From contig OX578279.1 in assembly GCA_951217055.1 (NCBI GenBank), positions 74,938,131-75,002,130 of the forward strand: a stretch of 64,000 nucleotides of DNA, written 5' to 3'. This document shows positions 44,460 through 56,129 of this stretch, piece by piece (positions within the stretch are counted from its first letter, which is position 1; each line of letters opens with the position of its first letter). The notes beneath the pieces were generated by a model. The model made no database searches. It was not told the origin of the DNA and saw only the letters and a list, made by a program, of their open reading frames with translations. Source of the stretch: Gerris lacustris (lineage: Eukaryota; Arthropoda; Insecta; Hemiptera; Gerridae). The position numbers were made by a program, and so were the translations under genes.

Positions 44460-44800
44460 TTACTACGTTTTTATTAGCTTGCTTTCTTTTTTTGTTTGTT
44501 TGTTTGTCCAGTACAAATCTTGCAATCGTATTTTAACTAACTTCCCGATGAGCTAGGCATTTCAAACTTTTAGAATAGCTCAGAACACGATTTATTTACT
44601 TGTAGCTATCTTTTAATTCGTTTTCAGCAAATTTTGATGCATGGAAAGTTAGTTCGGGAAAAATCCGCATGTTATTTTATTTGTTTTGACATGTGCCATA
44701 TTTACGACCTTCATTTTGACGGGTTCCAAATTTGTGATTATTTATTAAGAGATTAACATTGAATGACAGCGAAACAGGAAAAGTAAACAAAGAAATAAAT
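44460..44800 (+). mobile_element. Family I 5' part
   Basis: TTTACTACGTTTTTATTAGC start, GTTTGTTTGTTTGTCC tract, body phrases AACTAACTTCCCGATG and GAAAGTTAGTTCGGG. The outer arm of the 5' stem and the 3' end are missing. Confidence 0.6.
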
Positions 44801-44979
44801 TAATTGACGTGTGACAACCAGGTTTGTTTAAATTTCTGTCCTAGGTATCGGTTTAATTTTTCTACATCTGTACTTCTTTACTTGTATTCATTCATAGACG
44901 AGGGCATATCGATGGCTCGGTTTAGATTCGGTTGTACAAAGATTTGTCCTTTAATAGGGATAAGAACAGCTCTCTAGAT

Positions 44980-45060
44980 CAGCGGTTCTCAACCTGTGGT
45001 ACGCGGACCCCTGGGGGGTACGTGAAAATGTGTAAGGGGTACGCGGTGAATTAAAAAAAA
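44980..45060 (+). mobile_element. hAT-like left terminus
   Basis: CAGCGGTTCTCAACCTGTGG followed by TACGCGGACCCCTGGGG is a familiar hAT-type end. The preceding eight bases CTCTAGAT fit the hAT target consensus. No right end was found before the GC-rich block at 45.41 kb. Confidence 0.6.
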
Positions 45061-45410
45061 AGGTATTTGTTTACTGTTCTGTCTATTAAAAAAAACTTTT
45101 TAGTAAAATGTCTATTAAAAAATCTTCTTTGGAATTATAATTACCTATTTACAGCTGTTTCTACACACCAGCAGTAGTTAAACAACCCTTCATCTAATAT
45201 AAAAAGTATTTATAAAAATAAGGGGTTGTTTTCGAAAAAAATAAAATTTCGATTTTTAGCAGTTGAAAAACCAAATATTACCTGAACCTTTTACCTTTAA
45301 TTGTTTTTCCGACTTAAATCTCAACTCCATATCCCTTACCTCGTTCCTTTCGTAGTAATCCCTCTACCCACACGACCCTAGTCCACCCCCACCTTGTACT
45401 ATTAGTTTAT
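45061..45410. other. A/T-rich interior between hAT-like end and GC-rich block
   Basis: No gene seen. It may be interior of the hAT-like remnant or flanking DNA. Confidence 0.35.
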
Positions 45411-45425
45411 AACTAGCTGGTCCCG

Positions 45426-45447
45426 TGGCCGCCGCAAGCGGCGGCCA
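45426..45447. repeat. Perfect hairpin at the head of block A
   Basis: TGGCCGCCGC-AA-GCGGCGGCCA, repeated exactly at 49839-49860 in block B. It follows ACTAGCTGGTCCCG, a head layout also seen in weaker form at 19655. Confidence 0.9.
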
Positions 45448-45464
45448 GCGGAACTCAGCCAGCT

Positions 45465-45680
45465 GTTGGCGCTGGTATAGTGTTGGCGCCGGTAAAGTGT
45501 TGGCGCCGGTATAGTGTTGGCGCCGGTATAGTGTTGGCGCCGGTAGTGTTGGCGCCGGTATAGTGTTGGCGCCGGTATAGTGTTGGCGCTGGTATAGTGT
45601 TGGCGCCCGTATAGTGTTGGCGCCCGTATAGTGTTGGCGCCGGTATAGTGTTGGCGCCCGTATAGAGTTGGCGCTTGACA
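45465..45680 (+). repeat. 17-bp minisatellite, block A
   Basis: Thirteen units of GTATAGTGTTGGCGCCG with variants at the GCGCCGG/GCGCCCG/GCGCTGG position; one unit is shortened. A long frame on the minus strand is the translation of the repeat. Confidence 0.92.
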
Positions 45681-46347
45681 GGTTGGGTTTAGTGAAAATC
45701 GAAAGTATCCTGATCGGGTCGATATATATATCATTTTAAAGGTTTTGGCAAGGCGATCAAGAAGAACTATAGTTTTACCCGGATAAAGCCATTTGGGGAA
45801 ATTTTAAAGGCTGAAAACGGGTGAAAGTCGGGTTTTTAGTGCGTAATTCAATTTCAATCTCTCGTAGTGGGCGTACTTTAGGTCCGACCGCCTCGTGCTA
45901 TATATGGGCTTAAAGATCTATTTGCGGGCTACAAAAAAGGCCTGTAGCGTTTTTCTCCACGGGATACAGGGACATATGCCACTTTGAAGAGCGGAAAAAG
46001 GTGGATATATTAATATTAGACTGAACCCCAAATTCTTCAAAAATTTTTCCCCAAAAAAGTTTATCCTTAGAACCCTAATATTGTGCACAGCGTCATTTGT
46101 TAAGGATTTCTACACGACAAAAAATCGAGAACCCTGTAGGTGCGCCCAAAACAATTTTAAGTACAAATAAAAATTTCAAAAATATGGGGGGGCCCCAACA
46201 TTTTTTTTTTCGGAAAAATCTTTCATAATCCTTGTAGTAGTGTCGAACAACGGGTGTATACCGATTTTGGTGAAGATCGGACCATATAAAAATTAAAGGT
46301 TCAAAATTTCCCAGATTTTCCAGTTCTCGATTTCGGGGAAATTTTTT

Positions 46348-46605
46348 GTCGACAACCCCATACGTGTTATACATGGTTGGAAAGATATTTTTTTTTTCAT
46401 TGGGGTTTCCTGTGAACTTTTTTCTCCACGACCAATATTTTCCGAGATAATGGCGATCAAAGTTTTAACCTTTTTGGCGGGAAACCATGTTTTTCGGGCT
46501 TTTCTCGGAGAACATCGGTCGGGGAGAAAAAAGTGAATGAGCATGTCCCAAATTTAAAAAAAATTAGCTTTCCAACCATGTATAACACATGTGGGGTTGT
46601 CGAAC
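46348..46605. repeat. 260-bp imperfect palindrome, module A1
   Basis: GTCGACAACCCC...GTGTTATACATGGTTGGAAAG at the left is the inverse of CTTTCCAACCATGTATAACAC...GGGGTTGTCGAA at the right. Inner phrases GACCAATATTTTCCGAGA / TCTCGGAGAACATCGGTC continue the pairing. The centre is near CGGGAAACCATG. Confidence 0.8.
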
Positions 46606-47327
46606 AAAAAAAGAATTTTTTTTTTTTACTAAAAAAAAAGCTAGGCTTAGGACCTGTGATTATTTTAGTGAAAATCGAAAGTCGCCCGATCGGATCGACA
46701 TACATATCATTTTAAAGGATTCGGCAAGGCGATAATGAAAAACTATCGATTTCCGGGAAAAAGCCATTTGGGGAAATTTTAGAGGCTAAGAACGGGTGAA
46801 AATTGGGTTTTTAGTACATAATTCAATTTCAATCTCTCGTAGTGGGCGTACAATAAGTCCTACCGCCTCGTGTCATATATGGGCTTAAAGGTCTATTTGC
46901 GGGCTACAAAAAAGACCAATAGAGTTTTTCTCCACGGGATACAGGGAAAAAGTTGAGCGACTTCGAACCTCGAATAAGTGGGGAGTTATTAATTTTTGAC
47001 TGAACCCCAAATTATTCAACATTTTTTTCCCCAAAAAGCTTTAGCCTTAGAACCCTAATTTTTTGCATAGCGTCATACATTACGGCTTCCTACACGCAAA
47101 AAATTTAAGAACCCCGTAAATGCGTCTAAACAAATTTCATGGCCATATAAAAATTTCAAAATTATGGGGGGGACCCGGAAATTTTTTTTTTCAGGACAAT
47201 TCTTTCTTAATCCTTTTTGTGGTGTCAAACAACGGGTGCATACCAAATTTGGGAAAATTCGGAGCACCTTGCAAAAATTTGTCGAAATTTCCCAGATTTT
47301 GCCGTTCTCGATTTGGGGAAATTTTTT

Positions 47328-47588
47328 GGTCGACGACCCCACACGTGTTATATATGGTTGGAAAGATTATTTTTTTTCACTGGGGGTCATACTCATAAAT
47401 TTTTTTTTCCCTGACCAATATTTTCCGAGATAATGGCGTCCAAAGATTGAGTGGAATTTGGGAATTTCGATGTTTTTTAGGCTTTTCTCGGAAAACATTG
47501 ATCGGGAAGAAAAAAGTTCAAGAGTGTCTTCCCTATTAAAAAAAAATTAGATTTCCAACCATGTATAAAACATGTGGGGTCGTCGACC
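47328..47588. repeat. 260-bp imperfect palindrome, module A2
   Basis: Same layout as 46348-46605, bounded by GGTCGACGACCCC and GGGGTCGTCGACC, with GACCAATATTTTCCGAGA against TCTCGGAAAACATTGATC inside. Confidence 0.8.
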
Positions 47589-47999
47589 AAAAAAAGAATT
47601 TTTTTTTTTATTAAAAAAAAAAGCTAGGCTAGCACCTGTGATTATTTTAGTGAAAATCGAAAGTCACCCGATCGGATCGACATATATATCATTTTAAAGG
47701 ATTCGGCAAGGCGATAATGAAAAACTATCGCTTTTCCGGGAAAAAGCCATTTGGGGAAATTTTAGAGGCTAAAAACGGGTGAAAATTGGGTTTTTAGTAC
47801 ATAATTCAATTTCAATCTCTCGTAGTGGGCGTACTATAAGTCCGACCGCCTTGTATCATACATGGGCTTAAAGGCCTACTTGCGGGCTACAAAAAAGGCT
47901 TATAGAGTTTTTCTCCACGGGATACAGGGAAAACGCTATGCCGATTTATAGAATTTCGAAAAGCCCTTAAACAGTTATTCGGGCCCCCCCACTGCGTCC

Positions 48000-49820
48000 G
48001 GGCACCGGTGAAAATAAAATCGAAGAAGATTTCGGTCAACCACTGTGAATTAAAGACGCCCAACGAAAATCAACCCGATATTCACATTAAAGAGGGAGCT
48101 ACGGCGGTTTAAAGTCGAAAAAAGCTGTTTAAAAAGAAGGGTCGAAAAATACGAAATTTTCGAAACTTTGACATTTTGTTTCTCAAAAACTATAAGTCGT
48201 AGGGACCTGATTTTTAGTATAGCGTTATTTATCACATATGTCTACACGTAAAAAAATCAAGGACCCTATAAAATAAATAGGGGAAATTTTATGGGCAGAC
48301 GAAAATTTCAAAAATTCGGGGGGGGCCCGGAAATCGAAATTTCAAAAAACGAAGGGCTCGGTCAGAAATCCGGGAGCTAACCTGAAAAGGTGCAATTGGT
48401 CCCAATTCCCCACTTTTAAAACCCTAGGAGGAGATACAACATTTACGCGCAAATTGTTTAACGAAATTTTAGCTTTTTTTCGTTTTGACCCCCTCCCTAC
48501 GGCGTCCGGAAACCGGCGAAAAAAAACCGAAAGAGGTTTCGTGTAGAGGACAGATGGGGTCAGACGCCCCATAAGTTTCGTTCGCCTAATCGCATTTTAA
48601 GGGTGGCTAGGGGGGCCCCAAAGTTAAAAAAAGCGGGGAACGAAATTCCGATTTTTTTTACATTTCCCCCTCCAGGAAGAGAACCGTCGGAGTTAAGAGA
48701 ACAAAAAAACCGGTTCTCGTAGACAACTATGCGCCGAAACTACCCTGCGAGTCCCGTCGGGAAATTCTCAAGTTAAAGAGGGGGGTCCAGAGCTTGAAGT
48801 CGGCAAGGTCGTTTTTTCGGATGAAATTTCCCGAAATTTTGGTTTTCGCCCCCCCCCACGGGAAAAATGTCGTGAGCTAAGAAAAAAGAAAGACGGTTTC
48901 TCGTAGTCCACTACGTTCTGAAACTACCCTGCGAGTCCCGTCGGGAAATTCTCAAGTTGAAGAGGGGGGTGCAGAGTTTGAAGTTCGCGGGGTCGGCCCA
49001 AAAAACACGAAAATCGGCCCGTCGGCGGTACGCGGTCCGCCCCCGCCGCCGCCCCTCGCCTCCGACCGCCCCTCGGTATTTTTTTCCTTAAACCGGCCTG
49101 CGAAACCTACCGGACGCCCTTCAAACGGTATTTCCCCAACTTTCACTCGCGGAGAAAAAAAATGACGAAATTTTTTTTTTCGCATTTTCCGTTTTGCGGT
49201 AAAACGGGGGGAGTTCCCGACGCCAAACGGAAAGTAGGGAAAATCCGCGGGCGGTATTTTCTCACTCGTGAGACTCCCCCCTAATATGTATCAGGTGGAA
49301 AAAAATTCAGCGCGCGCGATTGCCGCGCCGCGATTTTTTGAAATTTTTCTTCCCCCTTGAAAAACGGTTTTTTCCGCATAACTCGGATGCGGTCGACCGC
49401 AGCGGTCCAACCCAAAGGACCTTTTTTGTAGGCCTCTAAATTTAGGAAAAAATAGTTTTTTGTTTTTTTTTTAAAGTGAACAGGGAAAAAGATACACGGG
49501 TGCGAAAAAGGCCCCGAAATCGGGTGTTTCCGAATTTTAGCGCCCCCCCCGTACGCGGGGGGGAAAAAAGTTTCCTCTAAAAGTCGTCGCCCCTAATGCG
49601 CCCCACGACGCCGCGGGGTCGTAATATTTTTTTTCGGGTGTCCGCGCCCCCTGGACCCCGCCGGGAAAACGGGCGATATCTTCGCCCGTAACCGGGAAAC
49701 GGGTCACCGGAGGCGGTTTTCACGCGTTCCCCGACCGTTTCGGACCGGAACACACCCGGCCCCCGAAAATCACCGCCCTACCTCCACCGGGGGGGCGTAT
49801 AAGCTTCGGGAAATAGTATT
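48000..49820 (+). repeat. GC-rich tail of block A
   Basis: Rich in CpG and in C and G runs. It contains a roughly 183-bp tandem pair marked by GAAACTACCCTGCGAGTCCC at about 48735 and 48918. The matching region in block B is 51420-53257. Confidence 0.7.
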
Positions 49821-49878
49821 ATCAACTAGCTGGTCCCGTGGCCGCCGCAAGCGGCGGCCAACGGGACGCAGCTAGCGG

Positions 49879-50095
49879 TCAGCGCCGGTATAGTGTTGGC
49901 GCCCGTATAGTGTCGGCGCCGGTACAGTGTTGGCGCTGGTATAGTGTCGGCGCCGGTATAGTGTTGGCGCCGGTACAGTGTTGGCGCCGGTACAGTGTTG
50001 GCGCCGGTACAGTGTTGGCGCCTGTGTAGTGTTGGCGCCGGTATAGTGTCGGCGCCGGTATAGTGTCGGCGCCCGTACGGAGTCGGCGCTCGACA
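49879..50095 (+). repeat. 17-bp minisatellite, block B
   Basis: Thirteen units, again GTATAGTGTCGGCGCCG-like, with GTACAGTG variants clustered in the middle. All six frames are partly open through it, which explains overlapping spurious frames. Confidence 0.92.
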
Positions 50096-50767
50096 GGTCG
50101 GGTTCGGTGAAAATCGAAAGTCGCCCGATCGGGTCGATATACATATCGTTTCAAAGGTTTCGGCACGGCGGTCGAGAAGAACCGTAGTTTTACCCGGATA
50201 AAGCCGTTTGGGGAAATTTTGAAGGCTGAAAACGGGTGAAAGTCGGGTTTTTAGTGCGCAGTTCAATTTCAATCTCTCGTAGCGGGCGTACTTGAGGTCC
50301 GACCGCCTCGTGTCATTTACGGGCTTAAAGGTCTATTTGCGGGCTACAAAAAAGTCCCGTAGCGTTTATCTCCACGGGTTACGGGGACAAAGATATGCCA
50401 CTTTGAAGAGCGGAAAAAGGCGGATTAATTAATTTTAGACTGAACCCCAAATTATTCAACATTTATTTCCCCAAAAAGTTTTGGCCTTAGGACCCTAATT
50501 TTTTGCATAGCGTCATTTATTACGGCTTTCTACATGACAAAAAATTAAGAACCCCGTAAAGGCGTCCAAACGAATTTTACGGGCATATACAAATTTCAAA
50601 ATTATAGGGGGGGGCCCGGAAATTTTTTTTTCCGGGAAATTCTTTCATAATCCTTTTTGTGGTGTCAAACAACGGGTGTATACCGAATTTGGTGAAAATC
50701 GGACCACCTTCCCAAAATTTGTCGAAATTTCCCTGATTTTGCCGTTCTCGATTTCGGGAAATTTTTT

Positions 50768-51028
50768 GGTCGACAACCATATACGTGTTATACATGGTTG
50801 GAAAGATTTTTTTTTTTCAGGGGTGGTCCTACTCTTGAAAATTTTTTTCCCCGACCAATACTTTCCGAGATAATGGCGTTCAAACATTTGAACTTTTTGG
50901 CGGGAAACCATGTTTTTTGGGCTTTTCTCGGAAAATATTGGTCGCGAAGAAAAAAGTTCGAGAGTGTCGCCCCTATTAAAAAAAAATTAGCTTTCCAACC
51001 ATGTATAACACATGTGGGGTCGTCGACC
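50768..51028. repeat. 260-bp imperfect palindrome, module B1
   Basis: Bounded by GGTCGACAACC and GGTCGTCGACC; arms include TTATACATGGTTGGAAAG / CTTTCCAACCATGTATAA and GACCAATACTTTCCGAGA / TCTCGGAAAATATTGGTC. Confidence 0.8.
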
Positions 51029-51419
51029 AAAAAAAAAAAATTTTTTTTTCCCCCAAAATGAAGCTAGGCTAGGACCCGTGATTATTTTGGCGAAAATCGA
51101 AAGTCGCCCGATCGGGTCGATATATATATCATTTTAAAGGTTTTGGCAAGGCGATCAAGAAAAACTATAATTTTACCCTTAGAAAGCAATTTGGGGAAAT
51201 TTAAGAGGCTAAGAACGGGTGAAAATTGGGTTTTTAGTACGTAATTCAATTTCAATCTCTCGTATTGGGCGTACTTTAGGTCCGACCGCGTCGTGTCTAA
51301 TATGGGCTTAAAGGTCTGTTTGCGGGCTACAAAAAAGGCTATTAGAGTTTTTCTCTACGGGATACAGGGAAAATGTTATTCCGATTTGTAGAATTTCCAA
51401 AAAGCCCTTAAAAAGATAT

Positions 51420-53257
51420 TCGGGCCCCCCCACTGCGCCCAAGCACCGGTGAAAATAAAATCGAAGAAGATTTCGGAAAAGCACCGTGAAATAAAGACGC
51501 CCACAAAAAATCAACCCGATATTCGCATTATAGAGGGAGCTACGGCGGTTTAAAGTCGAAAAAAGCGGTATAAAAGCTAGCGTCAAAAAAGACGAAATTT
51601 TCGAAATTTCGTCATTTTTTTTCTCGAAAACTATAAGTCGTAGGACCCTGATTTTTTGTATAGCGTTATTCCTTACAGATGTCTATATTTAAAAAAATCA
51701 AGGGCCCCATAAAATAAATAGGGAAAAAGTTATGGGCAGACGAAAATTTCAAAAATTCGGGGGGGGCCCCAAAATCAAAATTTCAAAAAACGAAGGGCTC
51801 GTTGGTGTGTCCGACACCCAACCTGAAAAGGTGCAGTTGGTCCCAATTCCCCACTTTTAAAACCCTAGGAGGAGATACAAATACTTTTTTGCAAGTCGTT
51901 AACTGAAATTTCACTTTTTTCGGATTTTATCCCCCCCGTACGGCGCCCGGAAACCGGCGAAAAAAAAACAAAAGAGGTTTCGTGTAGAGGACAGATGGGG
52001 TCAGACGCCCCATAAGTTTCGTTCGTATCTTCGAATATTAAGGGGGGCTACGGGGGCCCCGAAGTTAAAAAAAGCGGGAAACGAAATTCCGAATTTTTTT
52101 ACATTTCCCCCTCCAGGAGGAGAACCGTCGGAGTCAAGAAAACAAAGAAACCGGTTCTCGTAGACCGCTATGGGCCGAAACTACCCTGCGAGTCCCGTCG
52201 GGAAATTTTCGAGTTGAAGAGGGGAGCGGAGATTTTGAATTTGGCAAAGTCGTGGTTTTCGGCCGAAAACGACCCAAAATCGGTGTTTTCGCCCCCCCAC
52301 GGGAAAAATGTCTTGAGCTAAGAAAAAAGAAAGACGGTTTCTCGTAGTCCACTATGCCCTGAAACTACCCTGCGAGTCCCGTCGGGAAATTCCCAAGTTG
52401 AAGGGGGGCGTGCAGAGTTTTAATTTCGCGGGGTCGGCCCCAAAAACACGAAAATCGGCCCGTCGGCGGCACGCGGTCCGCCCCCGCCGCCGCCCCCCGG
52501 CTCCGACCGCCTTCGAAATTTTTTTCCTTTAACCTACCGGGGAAACCTACCGGACGCCCTTCAAACGGTATTTCCCCGACTTTTACTCGCTGAGAAAAAA
52601 AATGACGAACATTATTTTTTTCGCATTTTCAGTTTTGCGGTAAAACGGGGGGGCTTCCCGACGCCAAACGGAAAGTAGGGAAAATCCGCGGGGGGTATTT
52701 TCTCACTCGTAGGACTCCCCCCTAAAATGTATCAGGTGGAAAAAAATTCAGCGTGCGCGGTTGCCGCGCCGCGATTTTTCGAAATTTCTTTTTCCCCCCG
52801 AAAAACGGTTTTTTCCGCATAACTCGAAAACGGAGGACCGCAGCGGTCCGACCCAAAGGACCTTTTTTGTAGGGCACTCGATTTAGGAAAAAATAGTTTT
52901 TTGTTTTTTTTTTAAAGTGAATAGGGAAAAAGATACGGGCGTCCGAAAAAGGCCCCAAAATCGGTTGTTTTCGAATTTTAGCGCCCCCCCCGTGCGTCGG
53001 GGGGGAAAAAGTTTCCTACAAAAAGTGTTCCCCCCGGGGGGCCCCACGACGCCCGGGGGTCGGAATATTTTTTTTCTCTCACCCGCGCCCCCCAGGACCC
53101 GCCGGGAAATCGGGCATTCCCGACGGGAATATCTCGGAAACGGCTAATCCGAGAGCGGCGAGCTCGATTTTCCCCATTGTCGGGACCGGACCCGACCCTC
53201 CCCCCCCCCTAACTCCCCCCCACCTACCCCAGGGAAAAAAAATCCTTCCTGAAATAG
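51420..53257 (+). repeat. GC-rich tail of block B
   Basis: Homologous to 48000-49820, with the same 183-bp tandem pair (GAAACTACCCTGCGAGTCCC at about 52177 and 52360). Repeated runs of seven or more C or G make assembly errors likely here. Confidence 0.7.
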
Positions 53258-53420
53258 TATATATATATAAATGTTTGTAAAATAGTTAGCTTAGTACAGA
53301 ATTAACCCTTACTAAGTTAACATACACACTGAAGATGATGTTATTTGTCGAAACGCGTTTGTGAGTTTATGTGTAATAAAAATTGTGGTGACAATATTGT
53401 TGTGTAACTTTCTACCAACC
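53258..53420 (+). mobile_element. Penelope-like 3' remnant with hammerhead-like motif
   Basis: CTGAAGA (53329-53335), a weak hairpin, GAAA (53350-53353), the palindrome ACGCGT (53353-53358) and CACA/TGTG closing pairs (53325-53328 and 53360-53363) match the order seen at 26619-26657. An AATAAAAATTGTGG stretch follows. No reverse transcriptase is preserved nearby. Confidence 0.45.
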
Positions 53421-54494
53421 TCTCTAGTCATTATTATGAAGTGGTACCACAAAATCTCAGTCAAAACAACTAATTATTTGTTAAACAGAGGTGTATCAAT
53501 TAAATATAAAATTAATATCTTTGAAATAACATTTACCAATTATCATTTTTAATTAAACAACTGTTAACTAGTTTATTTTCCCTAAAGACCTAGCTTTATA
53601 ATTTCAAAAATATTTTATTAACTTAAATTTTCTAAGATATGTAGATGTAAATTAAACTATAAATTCCATGACAATCTAATTACAAACTGGATCATGATAT
53701 AAATATAATTAGGCGTTCTTATTAAGGTAAATAAAGATACAAAATGTAACATTGGGAAACTTTAGGAGGTCAAAAGAGTAAACTTTCAAGAAAGCTAGTT
53801 ACCTAGTTAACAGTTATTCACTTTTATGTGCTCGTCGGGCTTCACCCATTCTTAGGTAAAAGCCAAGCTCAAAAGCAAAAGGTCAAGTTAAAAGCCGGCT
53901 TTGTACAATAAAGTTGCTTTATTAGTGAAGAAACGTCCTCCTCCATCACACTTTAAACTTAAAACTAGTTACAATACCACTTGCATTATCTTTCAATAGA
54001 TAGAATAACAATCAAGTTATCTAATTATTCCTTGTTGATTGTAAGTTGAAACCATTTGAATCTTAATCGGTCTTACTTTAAAGGAAATGTGTCACTCGAT
54101 ACTTGTCATTGCAATATTACTTATATAACTAACACAGTATATCATTTTAATTATAATATACTCAGGTATACAGTTTTGATACGCGTCTACTTTGATCAAG
54201 TGTGCAAGGACCTTTGTGTGTACGGACTTACAGTGATGAAGTTCAACATAATCTGGGTTTGTCTGAGAAAACGACACCCGAACAAAATAACTTACGATGT
54301 TGAAATTAATTTAATTGACTCAGGAAGGTTACAATCCATAGAAAAGGTTTTCATAATTTCGTTTGAAAAATGAATAAGGTACTAATTTAACTACTTTAAG
54401 TCAATTTCCCCAGAAAAATATTTAGTTTTCAAGATAATAGCACACAAAGTTAAAAGATGAGATAGCACATTAATGGGGAGAATCACAATTAAAA
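53421..54494. other. AT-rich spacer; short frames not supported
   Basis: A 105-codon frame (54056-54373) and its 61-codon opposite show no domain I recognise and have the A/T-rich codon use of the spacer. Confidence 0.4.
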
Positions 54495-54850
54495 AGTCTG
54501 CCAATTGTTGTGGCACATAGCTTGCTCCGGTCTTATTACCGTACGAATAGTCGAATGAGTATAACAAATTGTGGTCCCATGGGAATGGAAAGTTTGCATC
54601 TGTGTCACTTTCAATTGCATTTGAATTTAAAGATGCGTAACAGCGCAGACAGTTTAAATTAACACAGAACCAACAGTGGGATAATTATGATCAACCACTC
54701 AATTTAAATTACATTAAAATCGGACAAGAAGCTTTTAAGATAAGGTGGTTCACGAAAATATTGAAATGAAGACCAACAAAAGACCAAAAATGTTCCCTAA
54801 TGTCTGAAACAGATTTCTGTCAACTAGTTTTAAATAGATAAGTAAATCAA
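54495..54850 (-). mobile_element. Family A element, diverged
   Basis: TGTGGCACATAGCTTGCTCC start (3' end, inverse), core ACATTAAAATCGGACAAGAAG (54711-54731) and AATGTCTGAAACAGATTTCTG. The 5' stem-loop is lost. Confidence 0.55.
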
Positions 54851-54965
54851 GCATTTAATCATAGTTAAAGTAGTAGTTAAAATCTCTAATTAAAGTGGAT
54901 TCTATCTCAATTTATTTTTATTTTCCTAAAATAATCTTTTAGGGTCATAGGTGCACCAAGGGATT

Positions 54966-55530
54966 TAGACAACATAATTCTCGGGCACACATTGAAACTC
55001 AGAGAAGGGCAGCATAGTTTTTGTTCAACCGCAGATACATACGAAACCGCACGAATTGAGACGCAGAGCTGGGTAGCATAGATTTTTTCAACCGCAGATA
55101 AATAAGAAACCTCAAGAAACTGAGAGGCAGAGCTGGGCAGCATAGATTTTTTCAACCGCAGATAAATAGGAAACCTCACGAATTGAGACGCAGAGCTGGG
55201 CAGCATAGATTTTTTCAACCGCAGATAAATAAGAAACCTCAAGAAACTGAGAGGCAGAGCTGGGCAGCATAGATTTTTTCAACCGCAGATAAATAGGAAA
55301 CCTCACGAATTGAGACGCAGAGCTGGGCAGCATAGATTTTTTTCAACCACAGATAAATAGGAAACCGCACAAATTGAGACGCAGAGCTGGGTAGGGCAGT
55401 AAACATCACATTCGAGGCCTACCTGGAGCTAGTATACATATGGCGTCTAAATCCGCGCAGACTAAAACATTTTCTGCGGTTGAAAAAAAAAAACTGTGTT
55501 GCCCTTCCCTGCGTCTCAATTTGCACTTGG
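54966..55530. mobile_element. TIR element whose left end is amplified in tandem
   Basis: Six and a half units of about 61-62 bp (GCAGCATAGATTTTTTCAAC, GAGACGCAGAGCTGGG) occupy 54985-55395. One inverse unit (GCGGTTGAAAAAAAAAAACT, CCCTGCGTCTCAATT) lies at 55475-55525. Units alternate between CACGAATTGAGACG and CAAGAAACTGAGAGG types, a 123-bp higher-order period. No coding function. Confidence 0.75.
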
Positions 55531-56129
55531 GCAAAAAGTTTTAAGTTTATAAAAGTCAAAAGGAAAACTACCTAGTTTCTAGTTTTCTTTCAACTGACTT
55601 TATTCAACTAAGAAAATGCACTTGACTACTCAAGGGAAGAGACAAAAAATCGAAATAGTGTTCTCGTGTCGCTTTCTTCTTTAGTACTTAGGAAAACAAC
55701 ACACCAAGTTCACTATATCCGAATTAAGTCATTGTTAATGCATTAAGTGGAGGGGAGTAGAAAGTGAGAGGTAGGAAAGTAAAGGAGAAGTGAAGTTCTC
55801 ACATAAGTAGGTCCCAAATTCAAAGCTATGGGTCTCTTGGGTCTAGACCGACCACACAGCCGAAAGAAAAGCCCAATCTGAAATTTCTCAACAAGCTAAA
55901 AGAACGGATAAAAGAGAAACATTATTAGACTTGACACTTTGCTTTCTACAAGATTACGGACAGAAAATTCACTATTTCTTTGAGAGTAGTCTATTGCTTT
56001 TTTGACAAATCATAGTTTGATTGAACTATGCACAACACCAGGAGAAGGATGCTAAACAAACTTAATTGTAAAGTATTACAATATAAATATAAACATACAT
56101 ATAAATATTTATCTGTGCGCAAGGTCTAA
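55531..56129. other. Spacer, nothing recognised
   Basis: No gene or repeat terminus seen. Confidence 0.4.

Larger units (their letters stand above)
45411..49820 (+). repeat. GC/CpG-rich block A
   Basis: Starts ACTAGCTGGTCCCGTGGCC and ends GGGAAATAGTATTATC. Parts in order: perfect 10-bp hairpin, 17-bp minisatellite, three unequal copies of a roughly 980-bp module (about 45680-46640, 46650-47630, 47640-48000), and a 1.8-kb GC-rich tail. Block B repeats the same order. Far richer in G+C and CpG than all surrounding DNA. No convincing protein-coding frame. Confidence 0.8.
49821..53257 (+). repeat. GC/CpG-rich block B
   Basis: Second tandem copy of block A: same head hairpin, a 13-unit 17-bp minisatellite, two instead of three 980-bp modules (about 50095-51070 and 51075-51420), and the same tail. 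It ends GAAATAGTAT. The difference in module number shows unequal expansion since the blocks separated. Confidence 0.8.

Noticed and set aside
45402..45734. 110-codon frame of the same type in block A
   Set aside because: Same reason: a tandem-repeat translation without independent support.
48952..49185. Gly/Pro-rich frame in the GC-rich tail
   Set aside because: Composition-driven open frame in CpG-rich DNA; the block B homologue does not keep it open in the same way.
49826..50272. 148-codon open frame with repeated PAPTLYRRQHY-like segments
   Set aside because: It is the translation of the 17-bp minisatellite. Because 17 is not a multiple of 3, several frames stay open and none is special.
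54907..55333. 111- and 73-codon frames rich in LRLKKSMLPSSAS
   Set aside because: Translation of the 61-62-bp tandem array. The unit length shifts the frame and no domain is present.
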